Assembly (NCBI RefSeq): GCF_016774335.1
Contig: NZ_JAETWA010000032.1
Span: forward strand, 1-37,360
Source: Luteimonas saliphila
GTDB lineage: Bacteria; Pseudomonadota; Gammaproteobacteria; Xanthomonadales; Xanthomonadaceae
Reading direction: 5' to 3'
Length of the DNA: 37,360 nucleotides
Shown piece by piece: positions 1 through 8,100 of this stretch (positions are counted from its first letter, which is position 1; each line of letters opens with the position of its first letter). The position numbers were made by a program, and so were the translations under genes. The notes beneath the pieces are model-generated. The model searched no databases. It saw only the letters and a list, made by a program, of their open reading frames with translations, and was not told the DNA's origin.

Positions 1-479
1 ACGCCGTTTCCACAGATCGCCCGCTCGACCTCGATCGCCACCGGTTCGTGCGTGGCATCGTCCACGATCACCAGGCACTTGATCACCCGGCCGTCGGCCG
101 TCCGGTCGAACACGAAGTCCATCGACCAGACCTCGTTGGCCCGGGTCGGTCGCAGCAACGGCTGTCGCTCACCCACCAGTACCTTCTTGCGCTTGCGACG
201 GCGCACCTGCAGCCGCTCTTGCCGATACAGCCGCTCGACACGCTTGTAGTTCACGAACTGTCCCTCCTGGCGAAGCTTGAGGTGGATCATTCCGACGCCG
301 TAGCGCTTGTGTCGCTGCGCCAGGGCCAGGATGCTCGCTCGGACCTCCACGTTCCTGTCCGGACGCGGTGCATAACGCAGCGCGCTGGCGCTCATCCGCA
401 CCACCGCCAGCGCCCGGCGCTCGCTCAAACCCTTGCTCACCATGTAACGCACCTGCTCCCGACGGGCCGGTGCGCTCAC
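1..479 (-). CDS. IS3-family transposase OrfB (DDE integrase), partial
   Basis: This is the N-terminal 159 residues of an IS3-type DDE transposase, which joins IS ends to target DNA. Translation from the GTG at 479 gives an HTH_21-like segment and then the rve core, whose first catalytic Asp lies in NEVWSMDFVFD. The remaining catalytic Asp and Glu lie outside the window. The GTG overlaps the orfA stop (GTGA), so orfB may be made by coupling or by the programmed -1 frameshift usual in this family. The reading frame is open throughout, so the gene looks intact as far as it can be seen. Confidence 0.85.
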   Translation of the reverse strand, partial: MSAPARREQVRYMVSKGLSERRALAVVRMSASALRYAPRPDRNVEVRASILALAQRHKRYGVGMIHLKLRQEGQFVNYKRVERLYRQERLQVRRRKRKKVLVGERQPLLRPTRANEVWSMDFVFDRTADGRVIKCLVIVDDATHEPVAIEVERAICGNG

Positions 480-745
480 CACTTTTTTCGCAGGACGTCC
501 TTGATCACCTCGTTCTCGAGCACCTGCTCGGCCAGCAGCTTCTTCAGCCGGGTGTTCTCCGTCTCGAGCTCCTTCAGGCGCTTGGCGTCGGGCACGCTCA
601 TGCCGCCGAACTTGCTGCGCCACAGGTAGTAGGAGGCCTCGCTGAAGCCGTGCTTGCGGCATAGCTCCTTGACCGGCAGCCCCGCCTCGGCCTCACGCAG
701 GAAGCCGATGATCTGCTCTTCGGAAAAGCGCTTCTTCACGTCCAA
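476..745 (-). CDS. IS3-family transposase OrfA
   Basis: A protein of 89 residues with an N-terminal helix-turn-helix (RFSEEQIIGFLREAEAG, then a second helix around LCRKHGFSEASYYLWRSKFGG) and a C-terminal leucine-zipper-like helix (LKELETENTRLKKLLAEQVL). This is the standard IS407-group OrfA layout. OrfA binds the IS ends and regulates or completes the transposase with OrfB. The ATG at 745 is preceded by a GGAG-like site (minus strand CAAGGAGATTGGACGTG). The length is normal for the family and nothing is broken. Confidence 0.9.
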   Translation of the reverse strand: MDVKKRFSEEQIIGFLREAEAGLPVKELCRKHGFSEASYYLWRSKFGGMSVPDAKRLKELETENTRLKKLLAEQVLENEVIKDVLRKKW

Positions 746-843
746 TCTCCTTGCTCTGGGGGATTGGACTCCAAATCGCCGCGCTACTCAAAACCGGGGG
801 GACGTCGGACTCACACCATTGACGTATAGCGTCTTTGACCACG

Positions 844-913
844 GCCTAACAATTCATTCAAGCCGAACCCCAATCGCTACGCGCTTGGAGTCGGCTTAGT
901 TCTGACGTTAGGC
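844..913 (+). other. attC recombination site 1 (integron cassette site)
   Basis: Outer boxes GCCTAAC (844-850) and GTTAGGC (907-913) are perfect inverted repeats, and inner boxes AAGCCGA and TCGGCTT are also perfectly complementary. This gives the 70-bp imperfect hairpin typical of attC. The site would end a cassette whose gene lay to the left and has been displaced or destroyed by the neighbouring IS. The core GTTAGGC fits the GTTRRRY consensus cut by integron integrases. Confidence 0.88.
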
Positions 914-931
914 ACCAATTGAGGCATCCAC

Positions 932-1321
932 GTGACCAAATACTTCAAAGCAAATGTTGAGCTTCGACAGCATGTTGAGGTCGAGGTTGCTGCAGAAACA
1001 AAAGATGAGGCAATGCGAAAAGCCAAGGAGGATGCGATTAGGCTCGTTCCGGGCGCTGATGCTTGGACAGTTGAGCTAACCTCCATTGGCGAGACGTCGT
1101 TTGATATTGGGGTAAGAATCGTGCACGCACTCTGGGGGCCTGGTGAGATCATCTCGCTGATCCGCACGACAGGGCCTGACAACGATCTTGGCTTCCGTGC
1201 CACGGTTCAGCTCAACAACGGCGATAAGAAGGATCTTCATATGCCGCACACGAGCATCAAGCCTGAGGCATTTGGCGCCCAACAATCCAGTCAGGCCGAA
1301 CCCGCTTTGCGGGGCGGCTAA
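932..1321 (+). CDS. Cassette gene 1: unknown protein with SH3-like C-terminal half
   Basis: An unrecognised 129-residue protein starting at GTG (932), 18 bp after attC1, as expected for a cassette gene. The first 50 residues (KYFKANVELRQHVEVEVAAE) resemble small alpha/beta stress or adaptor domains. Residues 60-112 (VHALWGPGEIISL ... MPHTSIKP) have the look of a small beta-barrel such as those in CarD- or DUF3553-like proteins; this is a weak pattern-based suggestion. The last residues (from about 115) are encoded inside attC2 and are probably not functional sequence. There is no signal peptide or membrane segment. GC is clearly lower than in the eCIS genes, in keeping with transfer. Confidence 0.7.
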   Translation: MTKYFKANVELRQHVEVEVAAETKDEAMRKAKEDAIRLVPGADAWTVELTSIGETSFDIGVRIVHALWGPGEIISLIRTTGPDNDLGFRATVQLNNGDKKDLHMPHTSIKPEAFGAQQSSQAEPALRGG

Positions 1322-1336
1322 ATTCAGGCACTAGGC
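1277..1336 (+). other. attC recombination site 2
   Basis: Left box GCCCAAC (1277-1283) and inner boxes AGGCCGA and GCGGCT flank a CCGC/GCGG stem. The right box reads ACTAGGC (1330-1336) rather than GTTGGGC, so its cleavage end is degenerate and the site may be weak. It lies at the end of cassette gene 1, whose stop codon is inside it, and only 7 bp before the next gene. Confidence 0.72.
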
Positions 1337-1343
1337 CATCCTC

Positions 1344-2138
1344 ATGTTCTCTGATCTACCGAAAGAATTTCTCTACAGCGCCTACAAGGTTGTCGCATCC
1401 TTTGCTGATGAAATCGGAACGACTAAGGCCGTGCAGGGAACAGCATTTGTCGTCGCTGTCGGCGTCGAAGGCTTTGCATTGGTCACAAATCGCCATGTCA
1501 TTGACCTGGCCTACAAAGATTCCACAAGCAAATACAAGAGTTTCAAGCTTGTCAGAGTTCTGGTCACTGGCAGGCGAGACGACGATTCAATTTATCGCTT
1601 TGCACTTGATCCGGATGCTGTGATTAGCGTGCCTAAAGATCCACTCGATGATGTCGCGGTCATTATCAATCCTCGCTGCGAGCCAGTTGAGAACATGGCA
1701 AGCCTCAAGATCTTTTACCATTACGCGTTGGAAGATCTCGCCGACGATGGTTATGTAAGGGCACTCAAGCCATTTGATGTCGTTGCGTTTGCGGGCTTCC
1801 CCAACGAGCATGACAAGCTTTCCGAGCGTCCGCTTGTTCGTGGTGGCAGGATTGCTTCCGATCCGCGGTTTGAGTTCTCTCTCAACAGCAAACCAGCTGG
1901 GCACTGCATTGCCTATGAAGTCTTTTCGCATGGCGGTGCATCTGGCAGTCCGGTATACGCTCCAGCCAAACGTTTCATGGGGAAAGATGGCTCCCGCATC
2001 GGAAAGTTGGTAGGCATCAATGCGGGACACCTACAAGCTGATCTCGGACAGCACTCGGGTTTGTCATACTTTTATCGCTCAACCGTAATATTAGACGTAC
2101 TAAAGGCCAACGGCGTCACTGTCCCGCAGATGGCCTAA
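1344..2138 (+). CDS. Cassette gene 2: trypsin-like serine peptidase
   Basis: A 264-residue protein with the chymotrypsin-fold triad in order: His51 in TNRHVID, an Asp at 102/103 in PLDDVAVI, and Ser200 in GGASGSPVY. The G-x-S-G-S-P form is typical of the Trypsin_2 family of bacterial intracellular or stress peptidases. No signal peptide or transmembrane segment is visible, so it is probably cytoplasmic. The ATG lies 7 bp after attC2 and its TAA lies inside attC3, giving a one-gene cassette with no promoter of its own visible. Related stand-alone trypsin-like proteins are sometimes part of defence systems, but nothing here shows that role. Confidence 0.85.
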   Translation: MFSDLPKEFLYSAYKVVASFADEIGTTKAVQGTAFVVAVGVEGFALVTNRHVIDLAYKDSTSKYKSFKLVRVLVTGRRDDDSIYRFALDPDAVISVPKDPLDDVAVIINPRCEPVENMASLKIFYHYALEDLADDGYVRALKPFDVVAFAGFPNEHDKLSERPLVRGGRIASDPRFEFSLNSKPAGHCIAYEVFSHGGASGSPVYAPAKRFMGKDGSRIGKLVGINAGHLQADLGQHSGLSYFYRSTVILDVLKANGVTVPQMA

Positions 2139-2198
2139 AAGTTCATTCAAGCCGAATCCGCTTCTCGGATCGGCTAATTCAGACATAAGGTGTTGGGC
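2133..2198 (+). other. attC recombination site 3
   Basis: Left box GCCTAAA (2133-2139), inner boxes AAGCCGA and TCGGCT around a CCG/CGG stem, and right box GTTGGGC (2192-2198), which matches GTTRRRY fully. The site overlaps the stop codon of cassette gene 2. Together with sites 1 and 2 it shares the ATTCAAGCCGA ... TCGGCTTA core, so all three are the same attC subfamily. Confidence 0.85.
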
Positions 2199-2235
2199 GC
2201 TCGTTCTACAATTTGGCCAGTCTTAAGGAACCCCG

Positions 2236-3144
2236 ATGAAGGAGCTTGCGCTAGCGATTGCTGTCCTACTTCAAGCAACTAGTGGTGATTACGTGAGATC
2301 CGGGGCCATTGGAAGGCCCACGAAAGCCGCAGAAGAATGCAGCGACCTCACGGCCCGTAGAGTAGCGGCACAGTGCTTGATTGGCGAAAGGCTAATGATT
2401 CTGCCAAAGCCCAAGGCACATCAGGAGTATGGATATCAATTCATCAAGCCCTCAGAGCGTGCCGGACGAAGAGGAATCAAATACGAAGAAGGCGTCGGGA
2501 AAACTGGCGTTGTCCAAGCTGTAGTAGCGGATGAGCACAGTCACAGGGCGGTCCGAGTCCGAATGGATGACGGCTCTATGTTTGACATTCACTCATATGG
2601 CCAATCTGGATTTGATGATATTGCTTTCCTAAGAGACATTGATGAAGCTCGTCGTTCATACCTGGGCAAGCGTCTCTGGCTCAATACGTCAGGTTTGGGT
2701 GTCCTAGACGAGGCGGGTAACACTTCCAGTGTTAGTGTGCCAAGATTCTCCGGCGTCACGGTAAGACAAATTGTTGCTAGCCAAAACTCAAGAGCGCCAA
2801 GCCGATTAATTGTTGCCACAGACGATGGTGTGGAGGGATTCATTGACCTCCAAATGACATCGTTAAACTCTCATAGTCTCAGCCTTCGAGGTTCGACCTT
2901 CGATGGCAAGTTCTTCGACCAAGATCCGAGATCGATTTATAAGTGGTCGGAGAGAGCATGGGGTGCGATTAGGGATTCTCGCGCGTACGTTGGAATGAAC
3001 GCAGAGCAGCTCCTGATGAGTTGGGGTGCACCAGAAAGCGTAAACAGGACGGCTTTGCGGAGCGCTGATCAAGAGCAATGGGTTTACGGGCTTGGTCGGT
3101 ACGTCTACCTGGAGCGTGACGTTGTAACAGCAATACAAGATTAA
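2236..3144 (+). CDS. Cassette gene 3: exported protein with BamE/SmpA-like C-terminus
   Basis: A 302-residue protein whose first 17 residues (MKELALAIAVLLQATSG) look like a short signal peptide, so it is probably periplasmic. The middle (about 90-210) is predicted-beta-rich and not recognised. The last 50 residues (GMNAEQLLMSWGAPESVNRT ... EQWVYG ... YVYLERDVVTAIQD) follow the pattern of SmpA/BamE-like domains found at the end of many small exported proteins. The ATG has an AAGGAA ribosome site 7 bp upstream. No attC is recognisable after it, so this is either the last cassette or one that lost its site when the neighbouring IS arrived. Confidence 0.75.
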   Translation: MKELALAIAVLLQATSGDYVRSGAIGRPTKAAEECSDLTARRVAAQCLIGERLMILPKPKAHQEYGYQFIKPSERAGRRGIKYEEGVGKTGVVQAVVADEHSHRAVRVRMDDGSMFDIHSYGQSGFDDIAFLRDIDEARRSYLGKRLWLNTSGLGVLDEAGNTSSVSVPRFSGVTVRQIVASQNSRAPSRLIVATDDGVEGFIDLQMTSLNSHSLSLRGSTFDGKFFDQDPRSIYKWSERAWGAIRDSRAYVGMNAEQLLMSWGAPESVNRTALRSADQEQWVYGLGRYVYLERDVVTAIQD

Positions 3145-3334
3145 AGTCTCGCCCCCCTGCTGATCACTGGTAAATTAACACGCCAAGTGCAACACCCCTG
3201 AGAGTTTGTGTAAGCTTTCGATCGAGGTCTTGTAGCCACGTCGCTTCCTCGCTCGTGTGTTGAGTTATGCGTGACGCGATCTCAATGGCCTGGTTGGTGC
3301 GCGCCAGACTAGTGCGCTTCGGCAGGTACAGAGC
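3145..3334. other. Cassette-to-IS junction, no gene
   Basis: This AT-richer remnant lies between the last cassette gene and the IS end at 3335. I find no attC boxes and no convincing gene. A minus-strand open frame (3164-3394) crosses the IS end and is not counted. Confidence 0.5.
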
Positions 3335-3357
3335 TGGCCCCACTCGTTTGAACAGCC
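3335..3357 (+). repeat. IS terminal inverted repeat (orfB-side end)
   Basis: TGGCCCC then TTTGAACAGCC. It matches the other end at TGG-CCC and at the nine bases TTTGAACAG. Confidence 0.75.
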
Positions 3358-3390
3358 TAGCCGGGTTCGATAAGTGGATCGCCTGCCGGT

Positions 3391-4221
3391 TCAAGCGGCC
3401 TTCGGCAGAGGCAGCGGTTGGTTGAAGTAGACCTGATCGGGCGTCTTCCGATCAAGCGCAGTGTGCGGTCTACGATGATTGTAGAAGTCGAAGTAGCGAG
3501 CCAACGATGCCCTGGCATGGCTGACGCTGTCGTAGGCGTGCAGATAGACCTCCTCGTACTTGACCGACTTCCACAGCCGTTCGATGAACACGTTGTCGCG
3601 CCAGCAGCCCTTGCCGTCCATGCTGATGGCGATCTCGTGCCGCTTCAATAGATCAGTGAAGGCCTGGCCGGTGAACTGGCTGCCCTGGTCGGTATTGAAG
3701 ATCTCCGGCGTGCCGTGGCGCACGATGGCCTCCTCGACCGCCTCGATGCAGAAGTCCGTGTCCATCGTGATCGAGACCCGCCAGGCCAGCACCCGACGGC
3801 TGTACCAGTCGAGCACAGCGGCCAGATAGACGAAGCCCCGGGCCATCGGGAGGTAGCTGATGTCCATGGCCCAGACCTGGTTGGGCCGGTCGATCTTCAG
3901 GCCTCGCAGCAGGTACGGGTAGATCTTGTGCCGGGGGTGCTTGCGGCTGGTGTTGGGCTTGCGGTACAGCGCTTCGATGCCCATCCGCCGCATCAACGTG
4001 GCCACGTGCTTGCGGCCGACGGCAACGCCTTCCTGTTTCAACAGGTCGCGCAGCATCCGGCTGCCGGCAAACGGCAGTTCCAGGTGCAGCTCATCGATGC
4101 GGCGCATCAGCGTCAGATCCTCCGGTGGCACCGGCCGTGGCAGGTAGTACACGCTCCCCCGGCCGATGCCCACCGCCTCGGCCTGCCGGCTCAATGGCAA
4201 GGGATGGCTGCGGTCGATCAT
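3391..4221 (-). CDS. IS3-family transposase OrfB (DDE integrase)
   Basis: A full-length 276-residue transposase. An N-terminal HTH_21 region (about 20-85, RRIDELHLELPFAGSRML) precedes the rve integrase core. The DDE residues are visible in VWAMDISYLP, IFNTDQGSQFT and VFIERLWKSVKYEEVY, and the C-terminus ends in the usual YNHRRPHTALDRKTPDQVY block. The ATG overlaps the orfA stop (ATGA). All catalytic motifs and the normal length are kept, so the element may still be active. Confidence 0.93.
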   Translation of the reverse strand: MIDRSHPLPLSRQAEAVGIGRGSVYYLPRPVPPEDLTLMRRIDELHLELPFAGSRMLRDLLKQEGVAVGRKHVATLMRRMGIEALYRKPNTSRKHPRHKIYPYLLRGLKIDRPNQVWAMDISYLPMARGFVYLAAVLDWYSRRVLAWRVSITMDTDFCIEAVEEAIVRHGTPEIFNTDQGSQFTGQAFTDLLKRHEIAISMDGKGCWRDNVFIERLWKSVKYEEVYLHAYDSVSHARASLARYFDFYNHRRPHTALDRKTPDQVYFNQPLPLPKAA

Positions 4222-4523
4222 CGCTTTGCGCTCAGCAAACCCGCTTTGGTGAGCGCGCCTTCTAAAAAATCGTTCTCCAACGTCAATTCCCCGATCTTGG
4301 CGTGCAACGCCTTCAGATCCACCGGTGGTGGACCCGCTTCAGTCGGCGCACCGAACACGCCGACCGCGTTGTCCAGCAACTGGCTGCGCCACTGCGTGAT
4401 CTGGTTGGGGTGGACGTCGAACTGCTGGGCCAGTTCGGCCAGCGTCCTGTCGCCGCGCACGGCGGCCAGCGCCACTTTGCCCTTGAAGGCCGGTGAGTGA
4501 TTGCGGCGGGGTCGTCTTGCCAT
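4218..4523 (-). CDS. IS3-family transposase OrfA
   Basis: A 101-residue HTH_Tnp_1 protein. The basic N-terminus (MARRPRRNHSPAFKGKVALAA) and a helix-turn-helix (TLAELAQQFDVHPNQITQWRSQLL) are followed by a short leucine-rich helix (LHAKIGELTLENDFLEGAL). It binds the IS ends and cooperates with OrfB. It belongs to a different IS3 subgroup from the element at the window start, since the two OrfA proteins share only the general fold. Confidence 0.92.
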   Translation of the reverse strand: MARRPRRNHSPAFKGKVALAAVRGDRTLAELAQQFDVHPNQITQWRSQLLDNAVGVFGAPTEAGPPPVDLKALHAKIGELTLENDFLEGALTKAGLLSAKR

Positions 4524-4580
4524 GATCTGCTCCTCGTATGGCGATCATCATCGCCTCAGTGAGCAGGACATCCACCTATC

Positions 4581-4604
4581 GGACTGTTCAAATTTCCGGG
4601 ACCA
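4581..4604 (-). repeat. IS terminal inverted repeat (orfA-side end)
   Basis: On the minus strand it reads TGGTCCCGGAAA then TTTGAACAGTCC (overlapping T run). It pairs with the repeat at 3335-3357. Confidence 0.75.
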
Positions 4605-4636
4605 CTTCTTAGCCGGCTTGGCATAGCCCGGACCTT

Positions 4637-5137
4637 TCACCCCAACAACCCCCGCAACTTCTTCAACTCCTCCGCCGCCCCCTTCTTCAACGCCTCCAAC
4701 TGCGGCGCCACCTCCTTCGACACCTTCGCCGCCGAGCTTGCGCGGGTGGCCACCGTGTCCAGCCGTCCGCGCAGCGCCGTGTCCTCGTCGGACAGCTTTC
4801 GGATCGCGGCGCTCTTGAACAGCTTGTTGAACTCTTTCTCCTGCGCTTCGTTCGCGGCCAGGGCGTCGGTGGCGCGGGTGGTGCCGTCGCGCAGGGCGGT
4901 GGTCACCTCTTTGGCGAAGAGGTCGAAGCCGTCGTCGCCGGCCTTTTTGCCTTCGGCCTGGTAGCCGGGCGAGTCGGGCAGCAGCAGCACGGCGCCCTTG
5001 CCCACGCGCTGCAGGTCGAGGTGGGGGTTGAGGGCGCGCAGGCGGTCGAGCGCGGCGGGGGCGTGGTCGCCCTCCTTCACCAACTGGGCGGTGAGCGCCT
5101 GCAGCGAGGTGTCCTGCTTGATCACGAGGAATCGCAT
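4637..5137 (-). CDS. Small LysM-like/coiled-coil protein, last gene of eCIS operon
   Basis: A 166-residue protein. Residues 1-58 (FLVIKQDTSLQALTAQLV ... LRALNPHLDLQRVGKGAVLLLPD) follow the LysM pattern of an alternating strand-helix-helix-strand with a conserved NPHL, although the repeat is atypical. Residues 70-166 are charged helix and look coiled coil. LysM-like domains in contractile systems bind tail parts to each other or to peptidoglycan, so a baseplate or fibre accessory role is likely but inferred. The ATG at 5137 has a GGAG site and follows the beta-helix gene by 11 bp. No signal peptide is present. Confidence 0.75.
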   Translation of the reverse strand: MRFLVIKQDTSLQALTAQLVKEGDHAPAALDRLRALNPHLDLQRVGKGAVLLLPDSPGYQAEGKKAGDDGFDLFAKEVTTALRDGTTRATDALAANEAQEKEFNKLFKSAAIRKLSDEDTALRGRLDTVATRASSAAKVSKEVAPQLEALKKGAAEELKKLRGLLG

Positions 5138-5148
5138 GGGAGGCTCCT

Positions 5149-8100
5149 TCAGGCGTTGATGTTGAACGGGTGCCACTGCGAGGGCAGCGGTTCGATGCCG
5201 TTCGTGGTGATGTTGCCGAGGGCGGCCACGGACTGGCTGACCAACTGCACGGTGGGCTTGGTGACGCTGCGCACGCGGTTGGCGTTGAGCACCAGCACCG
5301 GGGCGACCAGGCGCACGGCGGGGTTCTGCGCGTTGTCGAACAGTTCGCAGCAGTTGTCGCTGAACATGATCTCGCCGCCGGCGCGCACTTCCACCGCCAC
5401 CGAGCCGCCGCGCGCGAGCAGCATGTTGCCGATCACGGTGGCCACCGAGCCGCGCGCCAGCACCGAGGCGGCGAGCAGGTCGGTGGCGGCGGTGGCGATG
5501 TAGGCGCGGTCGCCGGACAGCACCAGGGTGCGGCGCGTGTCGAGGCGCACGGTGGAGACGTTGACGGTGTGGTGCACGGCCGCGGCGGCGGCGGTGAGGT
5601 CGAGGTCGGCTACGACGCCGGCGTCGTTGACCCCGCGCGAGGCCACGCCGCCCACCAGCAGGGCGTACCAGGCGCCGCTGCCGGCCTGGGTCTGGTCGTC
5701 GCGCTGCACCTGGTTGTGGGCGATCTCGGTGCGGTCGAGCGGGGCCTGTACCAGCAGGCCCACGCCGGCGCCGTTGAAGTCGCCCACCGGGCCGATGCCG
5801 CTCACCTCGTTGCCGTGGATGCGCGAGCGGGTGACGCCGGTGGCGACGATGCCGGCCGACAGCGAGATGCGCTGCTGCGCGTTGCGGGCGATGTCGCGCA
5901 CCTGGTTGCCGGCGATGGTGGCGGCGGCGGTGCGCAGCACCGAGATGCCGGCGACGATCGCGCGGTCGGCATCGCCGGGCGCGCCGGTGATGTCGCGCAC
6001 GTGGTTGTTCTCGATGCTGGCGGAGTCCGATTCGGCGTCTTCGGCCATCACGATGCCGTTGCCGCAGTCGCGCACCACGTTGAGCTTGGCGATCAGGTCG
6101 CCGATGCGCGCGCGGATGGCGATGCCGGTGTTGCGGAAGCCGCTGACCTGGTTGGCCAGCACGTGCACCTGCGCCGCGCCGGCGCGGTCCAGCCCGGGCA
6201 CCAGGGCGATGCCGTCGTTGCCGTCCACATGCGGGGTGTCGCCGGTGCCGTGCACGCGGTTGCTGTCGATCCAGGTGTTGCCGGTGCCGCAGACGATGCC
6301 GTGGCCGGTGAGGCCGAGGTTGTTGCCTTCCACGCGCAGGGAGCTGCCCGCGGTGGCCAGGCCGAGCACCCGGATGCCGTGCGAGGGGCAGCCGGTGAAC
6401 TGGTTGTCGCCGATGCGGCTGTCCCACAGGTGGCCGACGCTGCCGTCGAAGACGATGCCGTTGCGCTGGCAGGCGAGGATGTTGTGTTCGATCGCCAGCG
6501 CGCCGAGCAGGGCGAAGGCGGGGCCGCCTTCGTTGGCGGTCTCGGTGCGGACGCCATCGGGGGCGACGAACAGGTTGTCGCGGAGCGTGATCCCCGCGCA
6601 CAGGCCCGACAGCGCCACCGCGGCGCTGCGGCGGTCGCGGATGCCGTCGAAGGCGAACACGATCAGCTCGCGCAGGGTGACGCCGAGCGCGGTCTGGATG
6701 CGGATCGCCGATTCCAGGCCGGCGGAGAGCACCGAGAGCTTCTCGATGCAGATCGCCATGCCGGCCTCGACCACGAAGGCCGACCCGGCGGCGGTGACGA
6801 TGGTGGTCGCGCCCTGGCCGCGGATGGTGATCGCGCGCGCGCCGCGCAGGAACACCGGCTCGCCCAGGGCGTAGTTGCCCGGGGTGAGGCACACGGTGCC
6901 GCCGCGGTCGCGCAGGCGGTCGACGGCGGCCTGGATGGTGAGCTGGCCGCTGGCATGCGATTCGGGGGTGACGCACTGGCTGCAACCGCAATCGTCGCCG
7001 CCGCCGGGTGGCCACGGCGTGCGGCAGTCGCTGACGCTGCCGGAGGCGATGTCCCAGATGCCCAGGCGTGCGTAGTGGTGGTGGGTGCCGCGCGGCGGTG
7101 CGGCGTCGAGCGGTTCCACGCTGGCATCGGCGGTGCGGGCGGCGAAGGTCCACCAGTCGCCGCGCTTGAAACCATTCGTGCCGGCGCTGGCGAAGGACAC
7201 GGTGACGCCGTTTTCCAGGATCAGCTCGGTGCCGGCGGCGGGCACGTCGATCAGTCCGGTCGAACCCGGTGCATCGAGGTCCTGCAGTTGCGCGGTGGTG
7301 CCGGTGCCGGTGACGCGGAACACCTTGCCACCCTGGTCCCAGCGGCGCACGCGCAGGTTGCGCTGGGCGGGCAGGGCGTCGTCGGGAAAGGCGGGCGGCA
7401 GCATGCCGGCGGGCAGCGCGGGGGCGAAGCTGATGCGGCGGTTGCCGGGATCGTCGATCGAGATGCGGCGGATCTCGCCGGACGCCTGCGCGAACTCGCG
7501 CACGTCGTCGAGGATCTCCACCCAGTCGCCGTCGCGCAGGCCCAGCACCTCGTCGCGGCCGAGGGTTTCGAGTTCCAGCTCGCTCGCCGAGATGTACGCG
7601 GCCACGCGCGCGCCGACGCTGGCGTTCTCGCGCGACCACTTGAAGGTGGCGCCGCCGCCGGGCAGTCCGGGGTCGTGGATCTCGACGCGGTAGAGCTGGT
7701 TCTCGAGGCCGCGGTAGCCGCCGGTGGGTGGCAGCTCGCAGGGGTCGCTGAGCGGCGGCACCTCATAGGTGCCGGTGGTCAGGCGGCCTTCGCTGGGGGC
7801 GGTGAGCGCGCTCCAGCCTGGCAGTTCGCCGTCGGGGGTGGCGCAGCTGGCGCCGGCGTCGAGTTGCGAATCCAGCACCCGCACCTGCCACACCGTCTGC
7901 AGGCGCGAGCTGGCATCCACGCCCACCGCGCTTTCGACCAGGGACGGATTCTCGAGCGCGGTGACCTCGCGGTTCCACACGTCGAGATAGACCAGGCGGC
8001 GGCCGGCGGTGGGCAGGTCGGGCGGCGAGGGCAGGTAGGGCTGCGCCGTGTAGTCGAGCGGATCGACGGCGTTGGGTTCGGCCAGCAGCGGATCGAACGC

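Larger units (their letters stand above)
1..806 (-). mobile_element. IS3-family element (IS407-group-like), cut by window start
   Basis: The element carries the usual two overlapping IS3 genes, orfA and orfB, both on the minus strand. Only the orfA-proximal part and the first 159 codons of orfB are inside the window. The outer end is taken near 806 because a C-rich tip (minus strand CCCCCCGGTTTTGAGTA, about 786-803) resembles IS407-group terminal repeats; the exact terminal base is uncertain since the other end is not visible. It lies in lower-GC cassette DNA and stops about 40 bp before an attC site, so it probably inserted into an integron cassette. Confidence 0.8.
3335..4604 (-). mobile_element. 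Complete IS3-family insertion sequence (about 1270 bp)
   Basis: Imperfect terminal repeats, each beginning TGG and sharing TTTGAACAG at the same offset, bound two overlapping minus-strand transposase genes. The size is normal for IS3. Flanking bases differ (AGC before, CTT after), so no target duplication is visible. That suggests an old insertion or a later rearrangement. The right end is only 32 bp from the stop codon of the last eCIS gene. Confidence 0.88.

Noticed and set aside
844..2198. CRISPR-like repeats
   Set aside because: The repeated units are spaced by whole genes, differ in sequence and fold as attC hairpins; they are not a CRISPR array.
3164..3394. Minus-strand frame of 76 codons at the cassette/IS junction
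   Set aside because: Its start lies inside the IS and the frame runs across the IS end; no ribosome site or family pattern.
4605..4636. Possible terminator after the last eCIS gene
   Set aside because: The CCGG..CCGG pairs make only a weak stem and there is no T-tract; the operon terminator may have been removed by the IS.
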